Of a stretch of 64,000 nucleotides of DNA, positions 1-9,409 are shown in pieces. Below the pieces are notes generated by a model that saw only the letters and a program-made list of their open reading frames with translations, ran no database searches and was not told the DNA's origin. Where the stretch lies: positions 1-64,000 of the forward strand of contig NZ_MTKN01000014.1 of the NCBI RefSeq assembly GCF_001975825.1, read 5' to 3'. The DNA comes from [Flexibacter] sp. ATCC 35208 (GTDB lineage: Bacteria; Bacteroidota; Bacteroidia; Chitinophagales; Chitinophagaceae). Made by a program: the position numbers and the translations under genes. Within the stretch, counting starts at the first letter, position 1, and every line of letters starts with the position of its first letter.

Positions 1-33
1 CTTCTTTATTACAATTCAAGTCCAGTGATAAGT

Positions 34-282
34 TTAAAAAAATTCGGTTGGTTCGATATCTATATTATACCTGGCCATTTTGATATTTCTCATAGAAAAT
101 GCAGATTTCTGGTGATCTGGCAGTTTCATCCAGAGAAGAACCTTAGCCAGGCTTACTTTCGAAAATGCCATATTAAAATGAAAGTCTAACTTTTTTTCGC
201 TTCTTGCCTGGCACTCTTCGGTAGCAGTACACCTGTGTATCCCCTGGATTTGGGTTATCCAGATAAAATCAATGAAGGTCAA
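34..282 (-). pseudogene. C-terminal remnant of a DDE transposase (tentative)
   Basis: An 82-codon reading frame whose middle (EKKLDFHFNMAFSKVSLAK, then AFSMRNIKMARYNIDI) reads like the C-terminal end of Bacteroidota IS4-like transposases, where a line of the type RSKEKLDFHFN is followed by a leucine-rich helix and an FSM segment. No catalytic DDE residues and no upstream domain are present, so only a tail would remain. This is recognition from memory of the family, not a search. The alternative is a chance reading frame. The AT-rich surroundings and the palindrome at 571-598 fit an old insertion-sequence scar. Confidence 0.4.
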
Positions 283-304
283 CTATTAAAAATTAATAAA
301 TAAC

Positions 305-505
305 ATGGACACTATTTTGGAAATAATCTTCGAAGTTGTATTACTTGTTATTTTTCAAGTTCCAGGAGCATTTATACGTTGGGTTGTTTTTGGATGCCGG
401 CGTCCGTTTAAGGAAGTATTGAAAGATGATGGGTATATTAATGGAACGGTAGGGTTGGTTGTTGTTGTTGGTCTGGTTATTTTAATTACAAGGTATTTAT
501 TGTAA
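305..505 (+). CDS. Small two-helix membrane protein, function unknown
   Basis: Sixty-six residues. Residues about 4-28 form a hydrophobic helix (ending in the FIRW segment), followed by a short basic and polar loop with GCRRPFKEVLKDDGYING, then a second strongly hydrophobic helix at about 48-64. The helix-charged loop-helix layout is coherent and not expected of chance AT-rich sequence. Similar short membrane proteins with an FKE-LLKDD-loop are common in Bacteroidota genomes but have no assigned role as far as I know. It stands alone, with the transposase remnant upstream in the opposite direction and no obvious partner. Confidence 0.65.
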   Translation: MDTILEIIFEVVLLVIFQVPGAFIRWVVFGCRRPFKEVLKDDGYINGTVGLVVVVGLVILITRYLL

Positions 506-945
506 TAGAAAGTAGAAGGTTTTGTGTCAAAAGATGAAAAAGGTTGTGATAATTGCATACACCCAAAAAGGGAGTGTAAATTTTTTTGTGTAAACTCCTT
601 CCCCGGTTTTTGTGCCTACCATGATAAGTAACCATAATAGGCCATTAACACAGGAAATTTTGCAGTCTCGTCGATGAGAAATCTGTTGTTTTTTATGAGG
701 TATTCAAATTAATATCGATGTAGCTATATAACTAGTCCTTTTTTCAAAGGAAGTGCAAAGGGGCTATTCCCTTTCTTTTTATGCAGCAGGAAGTAAAGAA
801 GAAAACATTCCATGAACAACAGTCCTCAGTTCCCAACTGGACCAGCTGTATATAAATAACCCTCCAAACTCAGAAATAGCAGTTCTCCCCTTTGTAATCC
901 CATTGCATATTTTTAAATTTATGACCATGTAATGGAGGGAACTAT
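506..945. other. Non-coding interval with an imperfect palindrome
   Basis: No convincing gene. Positions 571-598 form an imperfect palindrome (GGAGTGTAAA ... GTGTAAACTCC around a T-run) reminiscent of the ends of IS256-type insertion sequences. Positions about 757-776 contain a weak AAAGGG/CCCTTT hairpin followed by a T-run. The 3' end carries the Shine-Dalgarno-like GGAGG (934-938) of the sigma factor gene. Confidence 0.4.
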
Positions 946-1545
946 ATGTCGCCTTATGATTATTATAATGATGAAATGTTGCTTCCACTGATAGCAAAAG
1001 GTGATGAATCCGCTTTTACAGTGCTTTATCACAGGTATTGTGAGAAAATATATTCCTTTTTGCACAGGATGACAAAAATCCCTGAGATTGCAGAAGAATT
1101 AACCTCTGACATTTTCACCGGTCTTTGGACAGGACGGGAATTGCTGGTTGAAGTCAGGAATGTAAAGGCATTCCTTTCAAAAGTCGCTTATAACAAAGCC
1201 ATGGATTTTTTCCGCCTCACGGCTCACCGCCAGCAATTACAGGCTGTGGTGGCGGCACAAATGGCTGCAGGTACTGTCGCAGATGCTGATTTCAAACTGC
1301 TGGAATCAGAAACCAAACGCATATTACAGGAGGCCATCAACAATCTAAGCCCACAAAGAAAACGAATATTTATTATGCACCGGGAACAGGGCATGACACA
1401 TGAACAAATTGCACAGGCTCTTCAGTTATCTCCCGAAACAGTCAAAACTACCATGTCAATGGCCCTCAAAAGCTTACGTGCGTTTTTATCCCAACATGGC
1501 CTGAACAGTATTGCAATAATTTACTATATAAACTTTTGGAAATAA
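946..1545 (+). CDS. ECF RNA polymerase sigma factor (Sus-locus type)
   Basis: A 199-residue sigma-70 factor of the extracytoplasmic-function type. Region 2 lies at about residues 20-90 (YHRYCEKIYSFLHRMTK, then a helix with AEELTSDIFTGLW, the -10-binding segment). Region 4 lies at about 125-185 (LSPQRKRIFIMHREQGMTHEQIAQ, the helix-turn-helix that reads the -35). The start is supported by GGAGG seven bases upstream. The C-terminal tail after the helix-turn-helix is hydrophobic (IAIIYYINFW), a frequent feature of Bacteroidota Sus-type sigma factors. It sits 63 bp upstream of a FecR anti-sigma factor and a SusC with a signalling domain. The family model is that receptor occupancy signals through FecR to free this sigma factor, which transcribes the downstream importer. 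Confidence 0.93.
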   Translation: MSPYDYYNDEMLLPLIAKGDESAFTVLYHRYCEKIYSFLHRMTKIPEIAEELTSDIFTGLWTGRELLVEVRNVKAFLSKVAYNKAMDFFRLTAHRQQLQAVVAAQMAAGTVADADFKLLESETKRILQEAINNLSPQRKRIFIMHREQGMTHEQIAQALQLSPETVKTTMSMALKSLRAFLSQHGLNSIAIIYYINFWK

Positions 1546-1608
1546 ATTTTTCTTTCCAATACCACTCCTCTCATTTTTAAACGTCTTACTATATAAAGGG
1601 CAACTATT

Positions 1609-2790
1609 ATGGAAATATTTCCTGAAAGATTTTCATATCTCTTTGAAAAATATTCGACAGGGAAAGCTACGCCGGAAGAGCAAACGGAATTCTGGGCAGC
1701 GATTGCTTCCTTCAGGGATGAAGATAAGGTGCTAATAGAGTCCCTGATGCAGCAATGGTGGGATAAAAGGGACATGGACGACGACCATACTATTAATAAT
1801 ATAGACAGTGAAAAAATGCTAAGACGTGTATTTGCATCCGGTAATAACCGGGTTACAAGACCACGTTTAAGATATTGGACTGCCGCAGCAGCTGTCATAT
1901 TCCTGTTCATAGCCGCAGGCGCCTATTTGAACTGGCAACGGCAAACGGCTCCCCACAAAGGCGTACTCGCTGCCACTACGCACGATCTGCCGGGAGGCAG
2001 TACCGCTGCTACCCTTACTCTGGATGACGGCAGCAAAATTAAGCTGGACAGTACCCACCAGGGGCTGCTCACCAGACAGGGGAATGCATTGGTCAGAAAT
2101 AAACAGGAAGGATTAATTTATGAAGGGCAGCCAGGTGGAGCAGTAAGATATAATATTCTCACTACTTATAAAGGTGAACAATACCCGGTTACATTGGAAG
2201 ATGGTACCAGGATCTTACTGGATGCCTCTTCTTCCCTGAGATTCCCCGTTACCTTTGATGCGCATGAACGTCGTGTAGAAATAACAGGCAGGGCATGGTT
2301 TGAAATTGCACCGGTAGCAGGAAAACCGTTTTATGTCATAAACGGTGATAAAAAGATTGTCGTACTGGGTACTAAATTCAACGTTACCGCCTACAACAAT
2401 GAAAATACAACATGGATCACGCTGGTCACAGGTAGCATCAAAGTACAAACTGGTAAGGCATCACAATTATTGACACCCGGACAGGAAGCCGTTATACATA
2501 ATGGTACTGAGCAAATACAAGTGAACAATCAGGCAGATGTAGAAGAAACCATTGCCTGGGTAACCGGCAACATCACCTTTCATAACGCTGACATCGCTAC
2601 TATACTGCACGAAATAGAAAGATGGTATGATGTACAGGTAATAATAAAAGGGACTTTGCCCGATAAAAAATATTATTTCAGCGTTTCCAGGTCCGCATCG
2701 CTGGTGGATGCATTACGTTTTTTAGAGATTTATCATATAAAATATATAATTAATGGGGAGAACAAAACATTGACTATTCAGCCAGCATAA
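1609..2790 (+). CDS. FecR family anti-sigma factor
   Basis: A 393-residue inner-membrane regulator. The N-terminal cytoplasmic part (about 1-88) would bind the sigma factor. One membrane helix is visible at about 89-107 (WTAAAAVIFLFIAAGAYLNW). The periplasmic FecR domain follows at about 185-285, with the typical LEDGTRILLDASSSLRFP and REVEITGRAWFEI-like lines, then a C-terminal DUF4974-type module at about 320-392 that ends in ILHEIERWYDVQV and a FL-EIYHI segment. Length and domain order match the FecR proteins of Sus loci. It lies between the ECF sigma gene and the STN-containing SusC, the standard order of a trans-envelope signalling locus. Confidence 0.93.
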   Translation: MEIFPERFSYLFEKYSTGKATPEEQTEFWAAIASFRDEDKVLIESLMQQWWDKRDMDDDHTINNIDSEKMLRRVFASGNNRVTRPRLRYWTAAAAVIFLFIAAGAYLNWQRQTAPHKGVLAATTHDLPGGSTAATLTLDDGSKIKLDSTHQGLLTRQGNALVRNKQEGLIYEGQPGGAVRYNILTTYKGEQYPVTLEDGTRILLDASSSLRFPVTFDAHERRVEITGRAWFEIAPVAGKPFYVINGDKKIVVLGTKFNVTAYNNENTTWITLVTGSIKVQTGKASQLLTPGQEAVIHNGTEQIQVNNQADVEETIAWVTGNITFHNADIATILHEIERWYDVQVIIKGTLPDKKYYFSVSRSASLVDALRFLEIYHIKYIINGENKTLTIQPA

Positions 2791-2819
2791 TCAGCCAACT
2801 ATCAGTTTCCGGTAAAAAA

Positions 2820-2847
2820 ACCGGTAGTGAGTCCAAGCACTACCGGT
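2820..2847 (+). promoter_or_regulatory. Hairpin between fecR and susC
   Basis: A perfect 10-bp inverted repeat, ACCGGTAGTG and CACTACCGGT, around an 8-base loop, 30 bp after the fecR stop. No T-run follows, so it is a weak terminator at best. It could set the ratio between the low-level regulators and the highly expressed importer. The third Sus locus has a comparable hairpin at the same place (55230-55252). Confidence 0.6.
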
Positions 2848-2917
2848 GAAAGCCGGACATCAAATGAGACATAGTCTAGGGGACTAATTATTATTTAATA
2901 TCCAAACAACCAAAATT

Positions 2918-5900
2918 ATGCAGATAACTGCTAATGGCAAAATATTGCCATTTATGTCACCAAAATCGCTTTTAATTATGAAGCTTACAGCCTGGCTTTT
3001 ATTGGCCGCTTGCTTACAGGTTCATTCAAAAGGCATCGCACAAATTACCCTTACTGCTCAAAAAGTTCCGCTGGAAAATGCACTACAGCAAATCAGGAAA
3101 CAAAGCGGATATAACCTGGTCTACGATGTAAACATGGTAAAGGATCAGAGCCACCCGGTAAATGTGCACCTTGTAAATGCATCTGTGGAATCTGCACTGG
3201 AAGAGGTACTACGCGATCAACCACTTACTTTTCAAATCTCCGGAGGCAAAAGTATTTACATTATTGAACGTAGCAGGGGGAATGCACCTGCTGCCACCCA
3301 GGACACCATCATTAAAGGTATTGTCACAGGAAATGATAACACACCACTACCGGGTGCCACTATCAAGGTGAAAAATACGAGAATAGGAACCAGTACAGAT
3401 ATTCAAGGTGGGTTTGAATTGAAATCCGTACCGGGAAACGCTGTAATCCAGGTATCCTATGTAGGTTATGATAACTATGAACAGCCACTGAATGGCAGGA
3501 GTTTTGTTGCAGTCCGCCTCAAACCCGGCAGCAGTAAGCTGGATGAGGTACAGGTAATGGGATATGGTACTACTACCCGCCGCTTTTCCACAGGCGATAT
3601 TGCCACTATCAGTTCCAAAGAAATCGAGTCACAACCGGTTACCAACCCTTTGCAGGCACTCTCAGGCCGTTTACCCGGTTTGCTGATCACTGAGCAAAGC
3701 GGTACGCCAGGTGCAGGTATCTCTGTTCAGATCAGGGGAATCGCCTCCCTCCTTTCCGGTACGAATCCCTTGTATATCATTGATGGCGTGCCCTTCACAT
3801 CGGAAGCTGTTTACACTGCCGGCGGCAATAATGTGGGCTATCTTAAACCTTCTTTCGGCAGCAGTCCGCTAAACAATATTAATCCGGCAGACATCGAAAG
3901 TATTGATGTGCTGAAAGACGCTGATGCTACCGCTATTTATGGTAGCCGTGGTTCAAACGGGGTGATACTGATCACCACCAAAAAAGGGAAACCAGGCAAA
4001 ACGCGTTTCGATGTCAGTGCTTCTACCGGTTCTACCCGTGTAGGCGATGTTCATAGCGTACAGGCACTTGATCTGAAAAAATACCTGGAAATTCGCAGAA
4101 CAGCTTTTGCCAACTCAAATATCGCACCTACTGCCAGCACTGCCCCGGATCTGATGGTATGGGATACCACCCACTCTACAGACTTCCAGCAGCTGATGAT
4201 CGGGAAAGCAGCGACTACAAATGATGCAGCCGTTTCCTTTACTGGCGGCAGTCAGCAAACAAACCTCCTGCTGAGTGGTAATTATCACAAGGAAACAGCA
4301 GTTATTCCCGGTGATTACAACTATCAGAGAGGTGCAATACATTTTACAGCCGCACATTCTTCCGTCGATAGAAAGTTCACCGCCTCCATGGGAGCCACCA
4401 TGTCCTGGGATAAGAATAATAACGTAGTCCGGTTAGGATATTCTTACGACCTGGCAATGGTGGGACTCACAAAAGCACCTAACTTCCCGCTATATGATAG
4501 TACTGGCAATCTATATTGGATAAACAGCTCTTCTACTAATTATGAAAATCCACTGGCTTATATGTATAAGCAGTATAGTATGAAGAATAACAATATCATC
4601 GGCAATATTTCTCTCGGCTATACACCAATAAAAGGATTAAATCTTAAACTCAACTCTTCCTATAACAAGCTGTTGTCAAATTCACAGAACCTGAGCTACA
4701 GCAAATCGATCAATCCATACGACAATACGCTGCCCGGTGCACTCTTTATGGAGAATGTGCTGACCACCTGGAACGTGGAACCACAGGCAGAGTATTCCCT
4801 TCAAATCAGCCACGGAATTTTGAATGTGCTTGCAGGCTCCACATTTCAGTCCAGTTCTTTTGACCAGCCATATTACCTGGTCGCCTCCAACTACACCTCC
4901 GATGCATTGCTCACCAGCCCCAGCGCTGCGGGTAAACTGAGTGTCTATACATTCTCATCCGAATACAAATATCAATCTGTATTCGGACGTATCAACTACA
5001 AATGGGATAATAAATATATCCTGAATGCGAATTACCGTTGGGATGCCAGCTCCAAATTTGGCAAAAATAACCGGTATGGTAGTTTCGCTTCCATTGGCGC
5101 CGCATGGCTCTTTTCGCAGGAAAAGTTCATGCAGCCTTTAAGTCCGGTGCTAAGCTTTGGGAAGCTGAGAGCCAGCTATGGTACCTCTGGTAATGACCAG
5201 ATCAGTAATTATCAATACCTGGATACCTACTCTACCAGCTACTATAGCTATAATAGCGTAGGGGGGATCATTCCCAGCAGGATCTCCAATCCTAATCTCA
5301 AATGGGAGGTCAATCATAAAAGAGAGATTGGACTAGAGCTTGGATTCCTCCATGACAAGATCCTGGTTACCGGCGCATGGTTCCTGAACAAAACCAATAA
5401 TCCGCTGGTACAGGGCCCTCTTGCTACTGTGACAGGCTTTTCTTCCTCTTATATGAACCTTCCTGCTACTATCAAACAGGAAGGTATGGAATATAGCCTG
5501 ACCGCTCAACCAGTGAAAACCAAAAATTTCTCCTGGTCAGCTGCTTTCAATATTACTTTTGCCGATACCAAACTGACCGCATTCCCTTCCCTCATCAGTA
5601 CCTCCTATGTATACAACTATGTAGTAGGCGAATCGATGAGTGCAGTACATGGCTACAAATACCAGGGCGTTGACGCTACCACCAGTCTTCCCTCTTTCCT
5701 GGATGCTAACAACAACGGGACCACCGCATATAGCTCCGAAACAGGCCTTACTAAAAATGGCCTGGGTGATTATGTTTACTTAGGTAAGTCAAATCCTGAC
5801 TACTATGGAGGATTGAATAACTCATTCCGTTATAAAGCGTTTCAATTGGATATCTTCATCCAGTTTACCGGGAAAAACATGAAGAAAGGTGCAAAATCAT

Positions 5901-6274
5901 TGATCGCTGCGACAGGCTATAATCCTATTAATATGCCTGCATCGTCTTATGCACTGTTCAAGGAAACAAATGGAAAAATCGCCACTCGTACTTTCTCTTA
6001 CACCGAAGGGTCTGCCTATTTATCCGGCGTAAAATACCAGCTATCAGACGGAGTGTATAGCAATGCAGCTTATGCGCGTCTTAAAAATTTATCCCTGGTC
6101 TACAACTTTAACAACGAATGGCTATCGCGTGTAAAAATGACAGCTGCACAGATTTATGTCAGAGCACAAAATCTGTTTACCGTTACAAACTTTGATGGAT
6201 CTGATCCCGAAACAGGGGCTGCAGGTATTCCTCCATTAAGAACTATTACCGCTGGCTTAAAACTCTCATTCTAA
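2918..6274 (+). CDS. SusC/RagA-type TonB-dependent outer-membrane importer with STN domain
   Basis: An 1118-residue outer-membrane receptor. After the signal peptide (hydrophobic segment ending near IAQ, residue about 42) comes an STN signalling domain (about 45-118; VPLENALQQIRKQSGYNLVYD). A carboxypeptidase-D regulatory-like domain follows (about 133-208; GNDNTPLPGATIKVKNT), then the plug with the VMGYGTTTRRFSTGDIA line and IDGVPF and DATAIYGSRGSNGVILITTKKG motifs, and a 22-strand barrel to the terminal aromatic LKLSF. The long N-terminal extension before the signal peptide is usual for STN-bearing SusC proteins, which supports this start over an ATG 60 bases further in. It pairs with the SusD two bases downstream. 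The substrate is unknown; no glycosidase is in the locus. Confidence 0.95.
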   Translation: MQITANGKILPFMSPKSLLIMKLTAWLLLAACLQVHSKGIAQITLTAQKVPLENALQQIRKQSGYNLVYDVNMVKDQSHPVNVHLVNASVESALEEVLRDQPLTFQISGGKSIYIIERSRGNAPAATQDTIIKGIVTGNDNTPLPGATIKVKNTRIGTSTDIQGGFELKSVPGNAVIQVSYVGYDNYEQPLNGRSFVAVRLKPGSSKLDEVQVMGYGTTTRRFSTGDIATISSKEIESQPVTNPLQALSGRLPGLLITEQSGTPGAGISVQIRGIASLLSGTNPLYIIDGVPFTSEAVYTAGGNNVGYLKPSFGSSPLNNINPADIESIDVLKDADATAIYGSRGSNGVILITTKKGKPGKTRFDVSASTGSTRVGDVHSVQALDLKKYLEIRRTAFANSNIAPTASTAPDLMVWDTTHSTDFQQLMIGKAATTNDAAVSFTGGSQQTNLLLSGNYHKETAVIPGDYNYQRGAIHFTAAHSSVDRKFTASMGATMSWDKNNNVVRLGYSYDLAMVGLTKAPNFPLYDSTGNLYWINSSSTNYENPLAYMYKQYSMKNNNIIGNISLGYTPIKGLNLKLNSSYNKLLSNSQNLSYSKSINPYDNTLPGALFMENVLTTWNVEPQAEYSLQISHGILNVLAGSTFQSSSFDQPYYLVASNYTSDALLTSPSAAGKLSVYTFSSEYKYQSVFGRINYKWDNKYILNANYRWDASSKFGKNNRYGSFASIGAAWLFSQEKFMQPLSPVLSFGKLRASYGTSGNDQISNYQYLDTYSTSYYSYNSVGGIIPSRISNPNLKWEVNHKREIGLELGFLHDKILVTGAWFLNKTNNPLVQGPLATVTGFSSSYMNLPATIKQEGMEYSLTAQPVKTKNFSWSAAFNITFADTKLTAFPSLISTSYVYNYVVGESMSAVHGYKYQGVDATTSLPSFLDANNNGTTAYSSETGLTKNGLGDYVYLGKSNPDYYGGLNNSFRYKAFQLDIFIQFTGKNMKKGAKSLIAATGYNPINMPASSYALFKETNGKIATRTFSYTEGSAYLSGVKYQLSDGVYSNAAYARLKNLSLVYNFNNEWLSRVKMTAAQIYVRAQNLFTVTNFDGSDPETGAAGIPPLRTITAGLKLSF

Positions 6275-6276
6275 AA

Positions 6277-7677
6277 ATGACGCAAATGATCCGCAATATA
6301 AAATCTATCATATCAATATATCTTTGCCTTCTTTTAGTGGCAGGCTGTAAAAAATTTGCTGATGTAGACGTCCCGTCCAATCAGTTAAGTTCAGGAAATG
6401 TATTTTCGACGAATTCGACTGTGACAGCTGCCATAAGTGGGATGTTTGCCACGCTCTCAACATCCAATTCGTATGAACTACAGTTTGGTATCTCTACGTA
6501 TACAGGTATGTCAGCTGATGAACTGGATTTCAATAGTACATCAGATACGTATGATGCCTTTCTCAACAATGCACTTGGCTCCGATAATACCAGTATCCAA
6601 AATCTGTGGACGGACCTCTATGAAGTCAACTACCAGGCCAATAGCATCATTGAAGGAATTACTAACAGCACGGCTACACTCACAGATTCAATCAAACAGG
6701 ATGCACTGGCCGAAAGTAAATTTGTAAGAGCCTTCTGTCATTTCTACCTGGTGAATTTATGGGGGAGTGTCCCATTGGTGACCACTACCAATGTGACAGT
6801 GACAAAGAACATTGCCAGAAGCAGCACTGATACCGTATATCAACAAATCATTGCTGACCTGGAGAGTGCCGCTGCCAACCTGAATAAGAACTATACCTTC
6901 TCCGGCGGAAAACGTATCATGCCTAACAAATATGCGGCGATGGCCTTACTGGCCAGGGTACACCTCTATCTTGGTAACTGGCAAAAAGCTGCAAATTATG
7001 CTGATTCCGTAATAGCTCAGAGTAACGGACTTTATAACCTTCTTACCTCTGCCAATATTGGCAAAGTTATGACAGCCAATAATAATGAAGCTATCTGGCA
7101 ACTACCATCCAGCGGAACTACCGGGTATACAATGGAAGGTCAATATTATCTCATTATCAGTCCTACGCCGTCTTACCTGATCTCTGACCATCTCTTAGCT
7201 GCATTTGAAACCGGTGACCTCCGGTTATCCAACTGGATAGGGAGTGTAACGGTTGATAATGTGACCTATTATTATCCTTATAAGTACAAATTGAAAGCAA
7301 CCAATACTACCTCCCTGGCAGAAAATACCACTTACCTCCGGCTGGCAGAACAATACCTTATCCGGGCAGAGGCTAATATGGAATTAGGAAATACCGCAGA
7401 TGCCATTGCGGACATCAATATCATCCGTAACAGGGCCGGGCTGGGTAATACCACCGCTACTTCAAAGGAAGAAGTCAGGCTCGCGATTGAAAAGGAAAGA
7501 CAAACCGAATTATTTACAGAATATGGTCACCGGTGGATCGATCTGAGACGCACCGGGAGAATAGATGCCGTGCTGGGAGCAGAAAAAAGTAACTGGACTT
7601 CCAATGCTGCCCTGTATCCCATTCCTCTGAATGAATTGTATAATGATATTCATCTTACCCAAAATCCAGGCTACTAA
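6277..7677 (+). CDS. SusD/RagB-type surface lipoprotein
   Basis: A 466-residue nutrient-binding lipoprotein. The signal peptide ends in the lipobox LLLVAGC (cysteine about 24), so the protein would be lipidated and displayed at the cell surface. The helical SusD fold is indicated by the NSIIEGI-, AESKFVRAFCHFYLVNLWGSVPLV- and YAAMALLARVHLYLGNW-type segments and by the C-terminal ERQTELFTEYGHRWIDLRRTGR and LYPIPLNEL lines, all hallmarks of the family. A second ATG nine bases in gives the same mature protein. It forms the lid of the SusC immediately upstream. The next gene overlaps its stop codon by one base, which suggests translational coupling. Confidence 0.94.
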   Translation: MTQMIRNIKSIISIYLCLLLVAGCKKFADVDVPSNQLSSGNVFSTNSTVTAAISGMFATLSTSNSYELQFGISTYTGMSADELDFNSTSDTYDAFLNNALGSDNTSIQNLWTDLYEVNYQANSIIEGITNSTATLTDSIKQDALAESKFVRAFCHFYLVNLWGSVPLVTTTNVTVTKNIARSSTDTVYQQIIADLESAAANLNKNYTFSGGKRIMPNKYAAMALLARVHLYLGNWQKAANYADSVIAQSNGLYNLLTSANIGKVMTANNNEAIWQLPSSGTTGYTMEGQYYLIISPTPSYLISDHLLAAFETGDLRLSNWIGSVTVDNVTYYYPYKYKLKATNTTSLAENTTYLRLAEQYLIRAEANMELGNTADAIADINIIRNRAGLGNTTATSKEEVRLAIEKERQTELFTEYGHRWIDLRRTGRIDAVLGAEKSNWTSNAALYPIPLNELYNDIHLTQNPGY

Positions 7678-8819
7678 TGAGAAAATATAAATGGCTGGCC
7701 ATACTCTGCCTGACAGGTCACATAGCCAATGCACAGGCGGGCCATTATGAGATTAAGGGTACACTAACCAGCATGGATAATGCGACTAAAATATATGTGA
7801 CTCCATTATCTATGACTGGAAGAGGATTTGTGTATAAGGAGATCATTGATAGTGCTGCCGTAGTGGATGGACATTTCCAGCTTACCGGTACCATAGACTA
7901 CCCTAAATATGTGCAGCTGACATTGGTGACGGCAGGAGCTGCGGCTGAAAGCAGCGCTCCTGACCGCAGGAAAATACTTAGGATGTTCCTCACACCAGGT
8001 GAAACCAAAATTTTGGGAGATAGTATATTCTCCCGTTCCCAGGTAGCCGGTAGTGCTTTGAATGAGGAATACAAGATGTTGATCACCATGTCCGGGCATT
8101 ATGATTCTATTTTGAGGCCGCTGCATGAGCACTATTATAAAGCGTTGTATCAGGCAGATATACCGGTGATGAAGCTTTACAACGATTCGCTAAATATAAT
8201 AAAACCTCAGCGGATGCAGGCATTTGCCGGGTTTGTAAGTGCGCATAACAACTCTCCTGCCGCCATACTTGCAGCATCGATGTTGACCGAACCAGGCAAT
8301 ATTGATACGCTGTTCTCTCCCGCACTTGCCAACTCTCCTGATGGCCTGGCCTATTCCAAAAACCAGGAAGCTCATCGCCCAAATATAAAAACAGGAGAAA
8401 AAGTACCTGATTTTACTTTAACAGGTGCAGACGGGAAGAAAGTAAGTCTGTCTGGCTATGCCGGGAAATACGTGCTCATTGATTTCTGGGCCAGTTGGTG
8501 TGGGCCCTGCCGTAATGAGATGACTTTTATGAAGAAGCTGTATGCTATGATAAAAGGATCTTCCTTTCAGTTATTAGCAGTATCCGTTGATACCAAAAAG
8601 GAGGATTGGATGAAAGCCATCAGTGAGGAACAAATCAGCAGTTGGACCAACATATCTGATCTGAAGGGGATGAAAGGAACTGTTCCTGCCTTATATGGTG
8701 TTCAATCCATTCCGCATAATTTCCTGGTAGGACCTGACGGCAGGTTGCTGGCAGAAAATGTGCATGGAACAGCACTCTTAGACCTGCTTGCTAAATATTT
8801 ACCGGTTAATGATAAATAG
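7677..8819 (+). CDS. TlpA-like thiol-disulfide oxidoreductase with N-terminal DUF4369-type domain
   Basis: A 380-residue periplasmic protein. Residues 1-20 are a signal peptide ending in NAQ. Residues about 22-120 match the beta-rich DUF4369 style seen before thioredoxin folds in Bacteroidota (YEIKGTLTSMDNATKIYV...VDGHFQLTGTI). Residues about 238-375 are an AhpC/TlpA thioredoxin fold with the active site WASWCGPC (Cys275 and Cys278) and the cis-proline region SIPHNFLVG. Its ATG overlaps the SusD stop (TAATG), so it belongs to the operon. Members of this arrangement are thought to reduce or protect periplasmic thiols; a direct link to the imported substrate is only inference. No carbohydrate enzyme follows. 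Confidence 0.9.
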   Translation: MRKYKWLAILCLTGHIANAQAGHYEIKGTLTSMDNATKIYVTPLSMTGRGFVYKEIIDSAAVVDGHFQLTGTIDYPKYVQLTLVTAGAAAESSAPDRRKILRMFLTPGETKILGDSIFSRSQVAGSALNEEYKMLITMSGHYDSILRPLHEHYYKALYQADIPVMKLYNDSLNIIKPQRMQAFAGFVSAHNNSPAAILAASMLTEPGNIDTLFSPALANSPDGLAYSKNQEAHRPNIKTGEKVPDFTLTGADGKKVSLSGYAGKYVLIDFWASWCGPCRNEMTFMKKLYAMIKGSSFQLLAVSVDTKKEDWMKAISEEQISSWTNISDLKGMKGTVPALYGVQSIPHNFLVGPDGRLLAENVHGTALLDLLAKYLPVNDK

Positions 8820-8898
8820 CTGGAGGAGATTTGCCTCCTGCCTACGCAGGATCGTATAAGAAGCCTTTTGATTTCATTCAGTTTTTCACATTTTCAGT

Positions 8899-8983
8899 GG
8901 AGAAATGGCAGAGCGGTCGAATGCGGCGATCTTGAAAACCATTGACTGTAAAAGAATTCGGGGGGAATCCCTCTTTACCCGCA
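8899..8983 (+). pseudogene. Decayed tRNA-Ser (anticodon TGA)
   Basis: The sequence keeps the outline of a bacterial tRNA-Ser: GGAGAAATGGCAGAGCGGTC at the 5' end, the anticodon loop CTTGAAA with TGA, a variable arm, and GGGGGAATCCC where the T arm should be. It is broken in three places. The anticodon stem GCGAT/ACCAT has two mismatches. The T loop lacks the four bases TTCG. The acceptor GGAGAAA no longer pairs with the 3' strand TTTACCC at two positions. It should not yield a working tRNA. Confidence 0.7.
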
Positions 8984-8988
8984 TTGAA

Positions 8989-9029
8989 AATGGGAATAAT
9001 TAAGTAGGTTGTACTTGATTATTCCCATT
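8989..9029 (+). terminator. Long hairpin after the tRNA-Ser relic
   Basis: An 18-bp stem (AATGGGAATAATTAAGTA with its complement, one G-T pair) around the loop GGTTG, followed by CTCTTTTAC. The stem is unusually long for its weak T-run. It could end transcription of the former tRNA gene or of the tlpA-like operon. Confidence 0.5.
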
Positions 9030-9409
9030 CTCTTTTACAGGCATTTTTTAAAAAGAAGTGGATCGAATTTAGCCCCGGTAGTTGTCAATACTTTTGTTGC
9101 CTATCCCATTTGGATATTATACAATGATCACTACTTCCATCCACCTGTTACTTGGCACCCTTACCCTCTATCCCATATCTGAGAATTTAATTATCTCATT
9201 TTTTATTCTAAATTTACGCCTGCTATTAGAGACGCTGGGTATGAAAATGGTATATTTGTTCCACCTATAGCGCTAAATCCGACTGAAAATTGCTATAAAC
9301 AAGAGATGCAACACAACTTCTAAGATATTTTAACCACAACAATATTTGACTACCTCAGTAAGCATGCCAGCTACGCTGCCTGCCATCAGTTTTCATTATA
9401 CCAATATTT
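9030..9409. other. Non-coding AT-rich interval upstream of the giant adhesin gene
   Basis: No gene recognised. A hydrophobic reading frame of 62 codons at 9082-9270 looks like AT-rich low-complexity sequence. TACTTTTG at 9089-9096 matches the Bacteroidota -7 consensus TAnnTTTG, but its distance of over 300 bp from the next start makes a role uncertain. Confidence 0.35.

Noticed and set aside
9082..9270. Hydrophobic frame of 62 codons before the giant adhesin gene
   Set aside because: Leu/Ile-rich because of AT-rich sequence, no charged loop or ribosome site, not like the two-helix protein at 305-505.
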